The notes: generated from the sequence alone by a model not told the origin. 64,000 bases of DNA from Mesomycoplasma hyopneumoniae J (GCF_000008205.1 NC_007295.1:496001-560000); one strand, 5' to 3'; shown: positions 9,047 through 21,841, counted from the first letter of the stretch. A program made the numbers and translations.

Positions 9047-11308
9047 ATGTCATCGCAAAATATTTTATTACAACTTAATGAAAAACAAAAAATTGCTGTT
9101 ATCAGTAACTCTAGCCATCTAAGAATTGTTGCTGGTGCTGGCACTGGTAAAACTAGTGTGCTAACCAAAAAAATCGCTTATATTATCAACGAATCTCTTG
9201 CATATCCAAGTCGAATTTTAGCACTTACTTTTACAAATAAAGCCGCAGAAGAAATGCGTAATCGGGTGGAAAAATTAGTTGGGGAAAAATCAAAGGATAT
9301 TCAAATTCTTACTTTTCATTCACTTTGTAATTTAATTCTCCGACTTGAAGCAAAAAATATTGTTGAACTCTCTGAGATTCCGCTTAGCGACTACCGTTTT
9401 AACATTATTGATGAACAAGACCAGAAAAAAATTGTTGAAAAACTTTTAGGAAAATATCTAAAAGCAAACGATGACCGCGATGAGACAAAAATTAGTGCTT
9501 TTGATGCAATTAAATTCATTTCTAATGCCAAAAATTGAGAAAAATCACCTGAGGATTTGCTAAAAAGTATAAATAATGAACTTGATCAAATCAAAGTTCA
9601 AGTTTATCAAAAATATCTTGAAAAAACAAAAGAAAATAACATTATTGACTTTGATGATCTTTTACTTTATACTAAAATTGCCTTTGAAAAAAGTCCAGAA
9701 ATTAGGTCTAGATGGCAAAGAAAATTTGATTTTGTCCTTGTAGATGAATTCCAGGATACTTCCTTGGTCCAGTATTTAATTTTAAAAATTTTTATCAAAG
9801 ATAAAACACGTTTAGTTGTTGTCGGCGATCCTGATCAGACAATTTATTCTTGAAGAGGAGCCGATCCGTCTTTGATCTTAAATTTAGAGCAAGATTTTCC
9901 CGATCTCCAGACGGTTATTCTTGATAAAAACTACCGATCAACGCAAAATATTCTCGATGCGGCTAATAATTTAATTGAAAATAACCAAAATCGGATCAAA
10001 AAGAAATTAGTTGCTAGTTCAAAGGAAAAAATCGAAATTCACTTTGAGGATTTAGCCAATGAAAGGGGAGCTGAAGTTGAATGAATTTACCGAAAAATTC
10101 AGGAATTAATCACAAAAAATAAGGTAACTTATCGCGATATCGCCATTTTAGCACGCTCAAATTTTTATTTTAAACAAATAGAAACTAAATTTGATGGCCA
10201 TAATATTCCGTATTTTCGGCACGGAGCTTCCCCGCTTGTAACCAAAAAAGAAATCCGTGAAGCGCTTTATTTTCTAAAAGTAATTGATAATTCCGATCCT
10301 TATGCTTTTGAACAGATTATCAATGTCCCGCCTAAAAAAATTGGAATAGCAACAATTAACAAACTAAATGAATTAGCAGCCCAATTTGGTCTTAATTTAC
10401 ACGATTTTTTATTTAAATATTATTCTGGTAAAATAAATTTTAAAGGAAAACAAGGAAAAATTCCCTTAGGCCATGATAATCAGCTTAAAATTAAGGTACT
10501 TTTAGAAAGAATTAGCGCCGCAAAACGGTTTAAAAGTCAAATTGAAGAAAAAAAACCTTGTATTTTTCAGTTTTATTCGCAAGTTCTTGACTCTTTTTTG
10601 AAAAAAATTGATTATTTTGATGCAATTAAAGATGCAAAACAAGCCTCTGATACTCGCAATCTTTTAGAAAAATACTATAAAATAATGGATAATTGACAAA
10701 AAGCCAATCCTGAAAAAAAATTATCCGACTATCTTGATTATGCAGCTATTTCTCATTTTGAACAAACTGAATCACAAAATAAAATTAATTTATTAACAGT
10801 ACATTCCTCAAAAGGTCTTGAATTTGAATATGTTTTTCTTGTGGGAATGAATCAAGGGGTTTTTCCGGCCCAAAAAGTACTCGATCAGAACTCGACAAGC
10901 GAATATGAAGAGGAAAGAAGACTCGCTTTTGTAGCAGTTACGCGCGCAAAACGAGTTTTATATATAACAAATGGTTATCGCGCGCCTTCTTTTGCCCGCG
11001 GTTTGCCACAAAAATTTAAAACTAATCAAAATATTGTCTCTGCTTTTGTTAAAGAGATGAAAATTAAAGCTGAACGGTTTGCCCAGTTTCGTAAACTTGA
11101 TGAAACAGGAAAACTAAATTATACCAAAGATAAATCAGAAATAGTGGAATTTGTTGCTGGTGACCAAATTAATCACTTAAAATTTGGTCGTGGCATCGTT
11201 TTAGAGGTCAGATTTGACTCAATTTTAGTTAAATTTTTTGAAATTCCTGGCGATAAAGGGATTAAAACACTAATAAAAACACATAAATCAATCGATAAAA
11301 TAACCTAA
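9047..11308 (+). CDS. UvrD/PcrA-type ATP-dependent DNA helicase
   Basis: 753 residues, superfamily 1A 3'-5' helicase used in nucleotide-excision and mismatch repair and in clearing replication blocks. Motifs in order: Walker A GAGTGKT (residues 30-36), TFTNKAAEEM (Ia), DEFQDTS (II), GDPDQTIYSWRGAD (III), NYRST (IV), LTVHSSKGLEFEYVFLVG (V) and EERRLAFVAVTRAK (VI). The start at 9047 is preferred over an upstream in-frame codon because it follows the RDD stop immediately. The C-terminal 60 residues look like the PcrA-type tail. Four TGA codons are read as Trp. Confidence 0.93.
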
Positions 11309-11309
11309 A

Positions 11310-12734
11310 ATGCTATTAAATTGACAATCTTATTTACTCGTTGCCCTGATTATTTTAATCTCGCTTTCGTTTCTTCTTTTATTAATTTTTAGCTTAGTTT
11401 TTATTTATAATAAGAAAATAAAAACAACTAATATTGTCCCGCTAACTTACGATGTTGATCTAAAAAGGATCCGAATTAACGATGTTTTTTCGCTCCCGGC
11501 CCTCAAATTTATAATTAAAAACAAAAATTTACTATCCGGACTTTGAATAACTCAGGCGGATTTTGTCGAACTTCTTGAAGAGAAATTTCAAAAAATTTTT
11601 TTCAATAGCCTTACCAATTGGCAAAAGCAAATAATTTCAATAAAATTTAAAAAAAAATTTTTTTTTAACAACCATTTTCAGGTTTTTTTTCAGGCAAAAC
11701 CGGAAAATGGTTTTGTTATCCAAGAGGTAGAAAAACCATTTTTTTCTTTAAGAAAGAATAAAAAAATCTTTAAAAATCGAGTAGTCGAAAAATTAATTCT
11801 GAATTTTGAGCTTCCCAGTTTTCTTATAGCTTTTAGTTTTCCAGCCAAAATAAGTACTGAATTTATTAAAAATTTTTTTCTTGCATATAATAAAAAATTT
11901 TTATTTTTGAAAAAAATTTCAGATTTTCAAATTTTTAGCTTCGAGAATATTTTAATAATGCAGATTTGCGCAAAATCGACAACAATACTTGAAAAAATAA
12001 AAAATTATTATAAAAATTATCTAAAAAATCATAATTTAACTACTTTTTTATTTTGACTTATTATTGATCTAGACCGTAAAATTAATTATGACTGAAAAAT
12101 TGAAATTCAGAAATTTTTTGATTTAATTATTAAGGAAAAAACCAACTTTTTAGAGTTAAAATCAAGTAGAAAACTTTTTCGACAAATTATTGAGACTAAC
12201 GAAATTCAGCCCTTATTTAATATTGAAAATTATAAAATTGGCGAGGTTAAAGATTTTAAAAATCATAAAATTTTCTATCAGGTCTATGATTTTGACTTTT
12301 ATAATAGTCAAAAAATTTCGGACTTACTAAAATTTTTTACTGAAAAGTCAAATTTTGACCATTCTAGTAAAATTTATAAAATTAACGATGTAATTGCGCA
12401 AAAAATGCGTAATTTAGTACTTGATTTTCAAAAATTCACCTTTTTAATCACTTCAGAAACTAAGATTGCTGATATTGATCTAAGTTATATTGACAATCTT
12501 TGCTATCAAAAAACTGTTGATTCAAAACTTTTTTACTATCTTAATACCAAAAAACCACCATTATTATTCCTAAATGATAATTTTAACGCGCTTGAGAAAA
12601 ACGAGGCAAACGACATCATTATTTCATCGCTTGGTGAATATGCAAGAAAAGAAAAAATTAAGCTGGTAATTAAAAAAGAAATGATCAGAAGATTTAATTT
12701 TTCCCAGAAAAATTTTCCGCTTTATTATTGATAA
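11310..12734 (+). CDS. unknown protein with N-terminal membrane anchor; possible degenerate EAL-like C-terminal half
   Basis: 474 residues from ATG 11310, one base after the helicase stop. The first 35 residues form one membrane segment (YLLVALIILISLSFLLLLIF). The rest is basic, Phe/Lys/Ile-rich and probably cytoplasmic. Residues from about 295 (IQPLFNIENYKIGEV) to 470 loosely follow the beginning and strand order of EAL phosphodiesterase domains, while the middle part (SFENILIMQICAKS...) recalls a GGDEF fold. Glu-Ala-Leu and the metal-binding residues are not preserved, so any activity is doubtful. This is inference from pattern; otherwise the family is unrecognised. Co-transcribed with the helicase; ruvA follows after 103 bases. 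Confidence 0.6.
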
Positions 12735-12837
12735 ATCGGAAAATTAACCAATTTTTCCTTATTTTTTCCTTTTTTAAAGTTTTTTTGCAAAAAATTTTAA
12801 TTTTAGTTGAAACAAAACAACCAAAAGGGAGCAAAAA

Positions 12838-13503
12838 ATGCAAATCTATCAATTCGGAAAAATTGTCTCAAAAAACAAAAACTATTTAATTCTTGAAAAC
12901 CACGGCAGTGGCTATCTTATTTATGTACCTCGAATCGATCGTTTTAGCCGCGACGAAAATCGCAAAATTTATATTTATGAACATGAAAATGACTATACAA
13001 AAATAACTTACGGTTTTGCGAGCTTCCGTGAGCGGATTTTGTTTGAAGATCTAATTTCAATTCAAGGGGTTGGACCTAAAACCGCAATTTCTGCACTTAA
13101 TTCGGGAATGCAGAATTTAATTAATTTAATTGCCGCAAACGACTGAAAAACGCTGGCAAAAATTCCTTATCTTTCTGAGAAAAATGCAAAACAAATAGTC
13201 TTTGAATTTCAAAAAAAATACGAAAGATTTAACGAAAACCATAAAAACCAAACAGAGGAAACAAATCAAGACTCTCAAGAAAAAGAACTAGAAAAAAAGG
13301 ATGATTTAGCTGATATTACCATCCAAAAATCAAATCTTGAAGACAAAACGGCCGCAAATCTTGAGGATACTTTGAAAATGCTTGGTTTCAAACCACGTCA
13401 AATTGATTATGCGCTTACAAAAGTTGAACCTAATGAAAATTTTGAAAATTTAATTGAAAACGCAATTAAAATTATATCAAATGCCAGAGAATTTAGAAAT
13501 TAG
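12838..13503 (+). CDS. ruvA: Holliday junction branch migration protein RuvA
   Basis: 221 residues. The RuvA tetramer binds Holliday junctions and loads RuvB. An N-terminal OB-fold (residues 1-65) is followed by a helix-hairpin-helix domain containing [14 protein letters not shown] (about residues 76-89) and a C-terminal RuvB-binding domain ([19 protein letters not shown]). A charged linker rich in Glu, Lys and Gln (about residues 133-165) separates domains II and III. AAAGGGAG lies just before the ATG. TGA 13144-13146 is read as Trp. It overlaps ruvB by 23 bases. Confidence 0.93.
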
Positions 13504-14437
13504 ACCAAGCAGTTTTGAAAATTTTATCGGGCAAAAAAAATTAGTTGAAACCTTACAAATTTTAATTAGCTCATCACAAAAACGAAAGCAATCACTTGAT
13601 CATATTCTCTTTTATGGACCACCAGGAACAGGAAAAACGACACTGGCTAACATCGTTGCAAATGTTCTTGAGGCTAAAATTAAATATGTTCAGGGGCCTT
13701 TGCTTGAAAAAAAGTCAGATGTGCTTGCAGTTTTAGCAAATATTTCGCCGGATACCATCATTTTTATCGATGAAATTCACGGAATTAATAAAAATATTGA
13801 AGAGCTTTTATATTCTGCAATGGAAGAATTTGTAATTGATCTTCAGATTGGCGTTGATGGGGAGAGAAAAATTATGCGGATGAAACTCCCGCAATTTACA
13901 CTAATTGGCGCTTCAACTAAACTTGCTCAAATTTCAACGCCATTACAAAACCGTTTTGGTTATGTTGCTAAAATAGTTGATTATACACTTGAAGATATGA
14001 TCCAGATTATTCGGAATTCCTCAGCAGTTTTAAAACTTAAAATGAATACTGAAATTATTAAATATATTGCAAGTTTTTCCAATAATACACCAAGAATTGC
14101 CAATAATTTATTAAAAAGAATTCGTGATTTTGCGCTAGTTTTAAATGCAAAACGAATTGACAAAGACATTGTTAATAAAACTTTTGATAGTATTGGAATT
14201 TATAATCAAGGTCTTTCGCAGATAAATATTGAATATTTAAACCTCCTTGTAAAAATTTTTAAGGGAAAATCAGTGGCACTTGATGTAATTGCAAATGTTT
14301 TAAAAGAACATCGGCAAACCATTATCAATATTATTGAGCCGCCATTAATTGAGAAGGAATTAATCGAGAAAACCTCGCGTGGTCGGAGGATTACTAAAAA
14401 AGGTAGGGATTATTTACTCGAACTAAAAACTAATTAA
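13481..14437 (+). CDS. ruvB: Holliday junction branch migration ATPase RuvB
   Basis: 318 residues; the hexameric AAA+ motor that drives branch migration with RuvA. Walker A GPPGTGKT (residues 46-53), Walker [10 protein letters not shown], sensor 1 at [10 protein letters not shown] and the arginine finger region LQNRFG are visible, followed by a winged-helix DNA-binding domain ending [15 protein letters not shown]. The start at [12 protein letters not shown] is preferred to an upstream in-frame Met because the family begins with the RPSSF strand. No ruvC is present here, as is usual in Mollicutes. Confidence 0.95.
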   Translation: MPENLEIRPSSFENFIGQKKLVETLQILISSSQKRKQSLDHILFYGPPGTGKTTLANIVANVLEAKIKYVQGPLLEKKSDVLAVLANISPDTIIFIDEIHGINKNIEELLYSAMEEFVIDLQIGVDGERKIMRMKLPQFTLIGASTKLAQISTPLQNRFGYVAKIVDYTLEDMIQIIRNSSAVLKLKMNTEIIKYIASFSNNTPRIANNLLKRIRDFALVLNAKRIDKDIVNKTFDSIGIYNQGLSQINIEYLNLLVKIFKGKSVALDVIANVLKEHRQTIINIIEPPLIEKELIEKTSRGRRITKKGRDYLLELKTN

Positions 14438-14476
14438 GTTACTTTTTTAGCTTTAATTCTCAAAAAGTGTAACTTT
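14436..14476. terminator. convergent terminator between ruvB and DUF2779 gene
   Basis: AAGTTAC-TTTTT (14436-14448) pairs with AAAAAG-TGTAACTT (14462-14476) apart from a small bulge. It overlaps the last codons of both converging genes and could terminate both. Confidence 0.5.
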
Positions 14477-16345
14477 TTGGGGTTTGATTACCTTAATATT
14501 AGACGCATTATTTGCATTTTTATAAATAAATTTGAGAAAATCTCAGACCATAATCATTGCAATTACATCATTTTGGCAATAAATTTGCAAATTTTTCTTT
14601 GTTATTTCCCACTGATTATCACCAATAAAATTAAAATAACGATCAATTGATTCGATCATCGCCTCAAGTCCGTTTTTTATTGCTAATTGTTTATAAGGGA
14701 TTATTAATCTTTTAAGGTTATATTTATATTTTGTGATAAAATTTTCAATTTTTTTAATTGAATAACAGCCCTTAAGATCCGAGATTACTAGTCAATATTT
14801 CGCAAAAGGGTCTTTTAAATCAATCGTTTTTTTAATAATTTCAGCTACTTTTAACTCATATTCTTCTAATTTTTGTTTTGCTTTATGATATGGAAGTCTT
14901 TCAAGATAATTTTTGAAAATTATCTCAAGCATTTCTTTTAGTCTAGTGAGTTCATAAGATTTATTAAAAACCACATAAAAATCGGCATGTTTATGATAAA
15001 TTTTATCAATTATAAGGAAAAAATTTTCTCAAGTATAATTTTTTGGATCAAAAACAAGATTTCTATCTGAAAAATTTTGATTCAAAATTTGGCCTCTATT
15101 AGTTAAAACTATCGAAACCTGGGAAACAATTTGCTGAAAGGGTTGGACATAATCAATTGGCGGAAATGGAAGGGAAAAAGCTTCAAAATCATACCAGACA
15201 ATTTTTTTTGCATATAAATTTAGTAAAAATTTTTTTAATTCCTCAATTTGATTAATAATAATGCTATTATTTTCTTGAAAAAAATTAAATCAAAAAGAAT
15301 TTTTTTCAAGCATTAGTAATTTTTCTTCATCTTCGATTAGCGATAAGGCATCTTTTGCTTTTAAAAGGGTACCACTAATATTTGCAAGTTGAGGATAAAA
15401 TTTTGTCATCAGCATATTAAAATCAGGATTTTTTTCAAAATTCCCATTATCAGAAATCTGTGGTGGACTAAAAGTTTTTATGTTTTTAGCCTCTTTGATT
15501 TCGGATAAAGCATCAATTATTGGAATCATTTTGATAATTTTTTTGGTTTTTTTAGGCCCCTTTGGTGAATTTCTACTAACTGTGTTTCTAAGAAGATTTT
15601 TAACAAGACGATTTTGTTCAAGAAAATAAGGATTATTAAACTCTAAAAGTGTAAGGCCGTTTTGTTTAGCGATTTTTTTTGCAAAAAAATAATAAGGACC
15701 TTCACGATCTATTTTTGAAACTGACTTGACACCTTTGTTAGTTGAAACTCATAATGTTTCACAAAATTCAGTTTGATTTTTTCTTGGATTCTCAACTGTA
15801 TCAATTAAAAAATAAGAAACTTCTTCAATTGGATTAAGATCATTTCCAAATCCACGAAGCGCATAAGTTGTAATTCAAAAATTTCAATTTGCGGCTAAAT
15901 AGTCTTTAATTTTTGTTGAAGTTGATAATTTTAGGATGCTTATTTTTTTATTAAATACAAAAAATACAGAAGAATGAGCTACGGCATCTTTATATTCAAA
16001 ACATGGGTTAAATATAATATCACAATTTCCACTTTTATAAAAACTAATTGTTTGCGCAATTTTTTTTTCAACTTCTGCCGGATAGACAATGCAAATTTTC
16101 TTCTCAGGATATTTTTTTTTAATAAAAGTATGAAATTCCGTTGTAAAATTTTTAAAAATATTAATGTGTAATTCAGAAAAATCGGTAGGATTTTCACTTA
16201 AAGCTTCAAAATTTCAAACTGTATTCTCAAAATTTTCCTCATCAAAATCAGGATTTTCGGGAAAATTAGAATCTAAATTGTTTCAGATGAAATATTTTTG
16301 TCTTGTATGTAAACGAAAATAGTGGGAAAAATTAATTTTTTTCAT
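14453..16345 (-). CDS. DUF2779 (UU173-type) putative nuclease
   Basis: 630 residues on the minus strand, continuous with TGA as Trp. The central motif KIVWYDFEAFSLPFPPIDYV, then PFQQI, matches the DUF2779 core, in which an Asp-x-Glu opens an RNase-H-like exonuclease fold. The C-terminal YCQNDVIAMIMVWDFLKF is the matching last acidic motif. The N-terminal 250 residues may be the RecB/Cas4-like half found in this family (for example PYFLEQNRLVKNLL). The family is widespread in Mycoplasma and Ureaplasma, but its biological role is not established. It ends inside a terminator shared with ruvB and lies 26 bases downstream of a lipoprotein gene. Confidence 0.7.
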
Positions 16346-16371
16346 CTAGATCTACCAAATATTTTAAAAAA

Positions 16372-17520
16372 TTATGTATCAATTTCTAATTTTTTTTCTA
16401 AAACCGAATGCTTAATTTTTAAAATATTTGGTGAATCGACTACATTTTGATCAAATAAACGGGTTTCACGTGCTAATTTATTATAACCAGCAACAATTTT
16501 ATAAATATTATGCTGTTTCTTTCATGGTAGTTTTACTCGGAAAATAAAACTATTTCCCTCCCCATCAGCTGGCCTTATATAATTCGCGATATACTCAACA
16601 TCATTATTATTTATTTGATCAAAACCCGATGATACACCTTCATTCTCGCGCTTGAAAACTAAAGAATAATTATTAACAGTATTTGCTTTTACAACACCGG
16701 GACTAAATTTAACTTCAAAATCAACATCAATATTTTCAAGACTAGAATCAATTTGTCCAGCGAATTTTGCATTTGAGACTTGAACATCAATAATATCGGC
16801 TTCTGTTCGAAATGATAAGGGGAATAAATTATTATCATAAGTTAATAATTTTCCTTTTTGATCATAAAGTCCCGAAATTACATAATTAGTATCACGGTCT
16901 AAATTTTTTAGACTAACATAAAGAAATTGATCAGATTTAACATTATGTTTAAAAGATTGAATTTCATAATCTGATCTAATCATATTTGCTTTTCGATAAT
17001 GGACATCGATAAGTTGGGAGGATAAATTTTGATCAGAAAGAGCTACACGAAAATCAAATTGGCTTGAAGGATCTAATGAATCCATTTTTTTATATGAATT
17101 AGAAATAATCACAGGACTTGGATTAGTTCTAAAAACATTACCTTTAACAAATAATTGTTCTTCTATTTGACCATTTAGGCGAATAATTTTAATTACATAT
17201 TTAGAATCAGGTTCTAAATCAGTAATTTTTAACAAAATTTTAGGTTGATTATTATGCAAAGCACGACGAGCTGAAAATTGAACTTGTTGATAATTTTCAG
17301 TATTTTCCTTTTTTAATTCAACCTTAAATAGTTTAGCTATTTTATCCTGGGGAATGATTTTAACATTATTAAGAACAAGTTCGACAGATTGAGATTGAAG
17401 ATTTTGGACTAAAATTTCCGGACTTTCTTGATTACCACACGAAACAAGAAAACTAGGAAAAATAACCATCAAACTGGTTTGAAAGATTAGGCAATTTACT
17501 TTCTTAGTTCAGCTTTTCAT
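16372..17520 (-). CDS. lipoprotein with repeats like those of the giant surface proteins
   Basis: 382 residues from ATG 17518-17520, with AAGGAT upstream. The signal peptide ends in the lipobox FLVSC, giving a lipid-anchored protein on the cell surface. The mature part holds about three beta-rich units, each closing with a pattern such as ITDLEPDSKYVIKII, LKNLDRDTNYVISGL or KIVAGYNKL. The same 'NL-x(4)-Y-x-I' unit recurs in the giant proteins at 43.7-64 kb, so this is a compact lipidated relative. The fold resembles DUF1410-like or Fn3/Ig-like repeats, by inference. It is followed by the DUF2779 gene. Confidence 0.7.
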
Positions 17521-17644
17521 TTTAAATCCTTATTGTCTTCTTCTTGTATCTTAAAAAATTATATCATTTTTCAAAATAAAACCAAAAAAAATTAGAAATT
17601 TTTCCTAATTATATTTATATTAAACAATAAAATTATTCTTAATT

Positions 17645-18624
17645 TATTTGAAAAATTTATATTCCAATAAAATTGGTACAATTTTATCAAAATAATATTT
17701 TTTCAATTTAACCTTTAAAGTTTCAATATTCCCATTTAATTCAGGATAGTCATAAATATATTTATTCGATTTCCGGTTAGGGATTAAAGTTTTTGTATTT
17801 AGTTAGTTCTTCATCGATCTGATAAAGTCCGTATTTAAAGTGTTTTTCGTAATTTTTGGTTTGTGCCGCTTGTTTAAGAATTATTTTTCAGATCTCTAAA
17901 AGTTCCTTTTCTTGATCGTCAAAATCATAATTTCCAAGACTTTTTAGAGCTAAAGTTTCTTTTTGACTAAGATCATCAAGGCATAATTCATTTAAATAAA
18001 TAGTTGAATTATTTAAATCTGGATGGGCTAGACTTCTGATATGATTAGTTAGACTCAGGCTGACAAAAAATAAGTTTGAAAGCAAAAAACATTCTAATTT
18101 ATAGTGTTTTTTGCTTTTTAGTTCTTGTAAAAACCGGTTAAAACCATCCCCTGATTTAACAAGATAGGTATTTTCTCATCTACCATCCATTATTTTAAAA
18201 ATTCCGGCACTAAAGACGATAAGGCCGACTAAAAAATTATTTTTATGCAATCAAAAATCGTTTTCGCAATAAGACTTTGCTCTTACTAAAGCGGATGATG
18301 CGGAAGAGGTAAAGATAAGCACACTTGATCTTAGGTAAGCAATAAAATAATCATTATCTAAATTTTGTAGCAGGCCGTACAAACTTTTGCCAGTTCTTAT
18401 GCTAAAAAGACCGTTATATTCGCAAGAAAGTCCTTTTTCAGGGACGACCACTCTTTCGAGATTTTCGCTTTTTCATTTATAAATAGTTTGACTAAACATT
18501 TTTTTAGTTTTTTAAATTTTTACTGTTTTAATGAAAAAAATTTCATTTTTTTCTTTACTAAGAGAATTATGCGGTTTTTTAAATAATTTATTAACAACGT
18601 TTTTTTGGGCATCTATTAAATACA

Positions 18625-18625
<1 letters not shown>
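17645..18625 (-). pseudogene. broken partner gene of the Mod methyltransferase (restriction-type remnant)
   Basis: Minus strand. The ATG at 18623-18625 overlaps the mod stop by one base (TAATG), the classic coupling of mod with a following restriction gene. The frame stops at TAA 18512-18514 after 37 residues (MYLIDAQKNVVNKLF...), then reopens in the same frame at ATG 18497-18499 for 240 codons to TAA 17777-17779. Near its end a 4-base tandem duplication (CTAACTAA) shifts the frame. Removing it restores EELNT and a further 45-residue tail ending YYFDKIVPILLEYKFF at about 17645. That tail (KYGLYQIDEELNT...) resembles C-termini of Eco57I-type and other restriction-methylase polypeptides. The function is probably lost; identity is tentative. 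Confidence 0.5.
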
Positions 18626-20310
<1,685 letters not shown>

Positions 20311-20357
20311 TGAAACTTTCCTTTATTAAGATAATTTTTGTCATAAAAAATATAAAA

Positions 20358-20363
20358 ATTATA
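20358..20363 (-). promoter_or_regulatory. -10 box of mod
   Basis: TATAAT on the minus strand, 47 bases before the mod ATG, in a strongly AT-rich stretch with a neighbouring alternative hexamer. The gap 20364-20523 shows no other feature. Confidence 0.35.
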
Positions 20364-20523
20364 ATATAATTTGCTAATATATTTAGCTAATTTTACTTTG
20401 GTTTTCCTTTTTTTAAAAATTAAATTAAGAAAATAAGAAAATCAAATTCAAATTTTAAGTTAAAAGTTTAATTTAAAAAGTAATAAATGCAAAAAAATCT
20501 TTCTTAGACTAACTTTTTTTTAG

Positions 20524-20578
20524 TTTTTTGAATTTTTTGGGCTAAATCTTAATTATAATAACCAAAAAATTCAAAAAA
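20524..20578. terminator. 17-bp perfect hairpin terminator (copy 1)
   Basis: TTTTTTGAATTTTTTGG (20524-20540) pairs perfectly with CCAAAAAATTCAAAAAA (20562-20578). Almost identical to the hairpin at 27216-27270, loop included; both follow a copy of the same surface-protein gene. Confidence 0.7.
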
Positions 20579-20641
20579 ATGACGAGAAATAAACAAAAAA
20601 ACGCTTGACCAAAAAGTCTAAATTTAAAATTATTACTGTTT

Positions 20642-20989
20642 TTACGTTCTTTTTATATTTTTTCCCTGGTTTTCCTCTACTGAGGCAGTTTCGCCATCTT
20701 TTAACGTAACTGTAAATGAATTTCCCTCGGAAGCACGCATAAAATTATCAACTTGCAGAGGCCGCGCTATGTTTAAAACCTTTTTAATTTCAGATCTTCA
20801 CTGTTCTCAAGCAGACGAACTTCTTACCAAGTGCGGATTCAGTGCGGCATAACTTTGTTCTCAAATTCTGCTTGTTTTTATTTCGCCTAAATTTGAAACT
20901 GAATTTCCCGAGACAAAATAAACCGTAGTTCCCACTGAACCTGCAACAATTGGAGTCAAAGATAGGGCACACTTAAAAGGTCGACGCAG
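20642..20989 (-). pseudogene. internally deleted copy of the surface-protein gene at 27347-28735
   Basis: Minus strand. The first codon aligned with the intact paralogue's ATG is CTG (20987-20989). The N-terminal signal segment (TPIVAGSVGTTVYFVSG) is nearly identical to the paralogue. After KTSR about 345 codons are missing, and the sequence resumes in frame at SYAALNPHLVRSSSAWEQW to the same C-terminus, ending at TAA 20642-20644. The match continues through the downstream hairpin to about 20524. It therefore looks like a duplicated and collapsed locus rather than a functional gene, although the remaining 115 codons stay open. Confidence 0.7.
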
Positions 20990-21180
20990 TTTTTGCTTAC
21001 TTTATTTACATTTACAATTCAAATTTAGTAAATCAAAACTCAAAACTAAACCAAAAGTTTCAAAGAAACTTTAACCTTATAAATTATATCACAATTTTTA
21101 ATAATATTTTAAAATTTTATGTTATACATTTCTGAATTAAAAGCTTGTTTTTAAAAATATTCAATAATTTCATTTTTAGA

Positions 21181-21210
21181 TTTTTTTTTTTTTTTTTTTT
21201 ATGCTATAAT
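21181..21210 (+). promoter_or_regulatory. T20 tract fused to -10 box of efp-tkt
   Basis: Twenty T (21181-21200) are followed by ATGCTATAAT, giving TATAAT at 21205-21210 with an extended TGC. The homopolymer fills the -35 and spacer region, so slippage changes promoter geometry. The same arrangement, with the same T20 length, precedes the MIB-like gene. Confidence 0.7.
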
Positions 21211-21246
21211 TTATAGTTACTTTGTTCATTGTCAAGTGGAGGCGGG

Positions 21247-21804
21247 ATGATTAATGTTAATGAATTTCGACCTGGCATTACTTTTGAATTTGAAAATGAA
21301 ATTTATGTGGTAATTTCAGCCCAACATTCAAAACAAGGTCGAGGGCAAGCGAATGTAAAAACAAAAGTAAAAAATTTACGCACTGGTGCAATTACTATTA
21401 AAACTTTTTCTGGTGGAGAAAGGGTCGAAAAAGCTCATATTGAGAAAATTTCGATGTCATTTCTTTATAACGATGGTGCAAGTATCGTTTTAATGGATGA
21501 TTCCACTTATGAACAAGTAGCAATCGAGAATACAAAAATTACCTGGGAGCTTAATTTTTTAACTGAAGGAATTAAGGTAAAACTACGAAAATTTAACAAC
21601 GAAATCCTTGATATTGAACTCCCAGCTAAAATCGAATTAAAAATAACTTCAACTTTTGATGCTGTAAGAGGAAATACAACAACAAATCCAACAAAACGAG
21701 CAACATTGGAAACAGGTTATGAAATCGATGTTCCTTTATTTATTAAGGAAGGCGAAAGTGTAATTGTATCAACAGAAGATGGGAAGTATGTCTCACGAGG
21801 GTAA
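21247..21804 (+). CDS. efp: translation elongation factor P
   Basis: 185 residues, three beta-barrel domains. EF-P rescues ribosomes stalled at proline stretches. ATG 21247 follows GTGGAGGCGGG and gives the family's standard N-terminus (INVNEFRPGITFEFE); an upstream TTG in the same frame would only extend into the ribosome site. The tip of the domain I loop, which carries the modified Lys in many bacteria, here reads HSKQGRGQA with Arg at position 32. The C-terminal signature is ETGYEIDVPLFIKEGE. tkt follows after 37 bases, so the two are probably one operon. Confidence 0.93.
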   Translation: MINVNEFRPGITFEFENEIYVVISAQHSKQGRGQANVKTKVKNLRTGAITIKTFSGGERVEKAHIEKISMSFLYNDGASIVLMDDSTYEQVAIENTKITWELNFLTEGIKVKLRKFNNEILDIELPAKIELKITSTFDAVRGNTTTNPTKRATLETGYEIDVPLFIKEGESVIVSTEDGKYVSRG

Positions 21805-21841
21805 AAACGAAGGATAAAAAATAAAAAGGGAAAAAATTAAA

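Noticed and set aside
20790..20972. 60-codon minus-strand ORF in the 20.8-kb region
   Set aside because: Out of frame with the clear homology to the surface-protein paralogue; it is a shadow of that relic.
21229..21246. Upstream TTG start for efp adding six residues
   Set aside because: The added codons are the ribosome-binding site itself; the ATG at 21247 gives the standard N-terminus.
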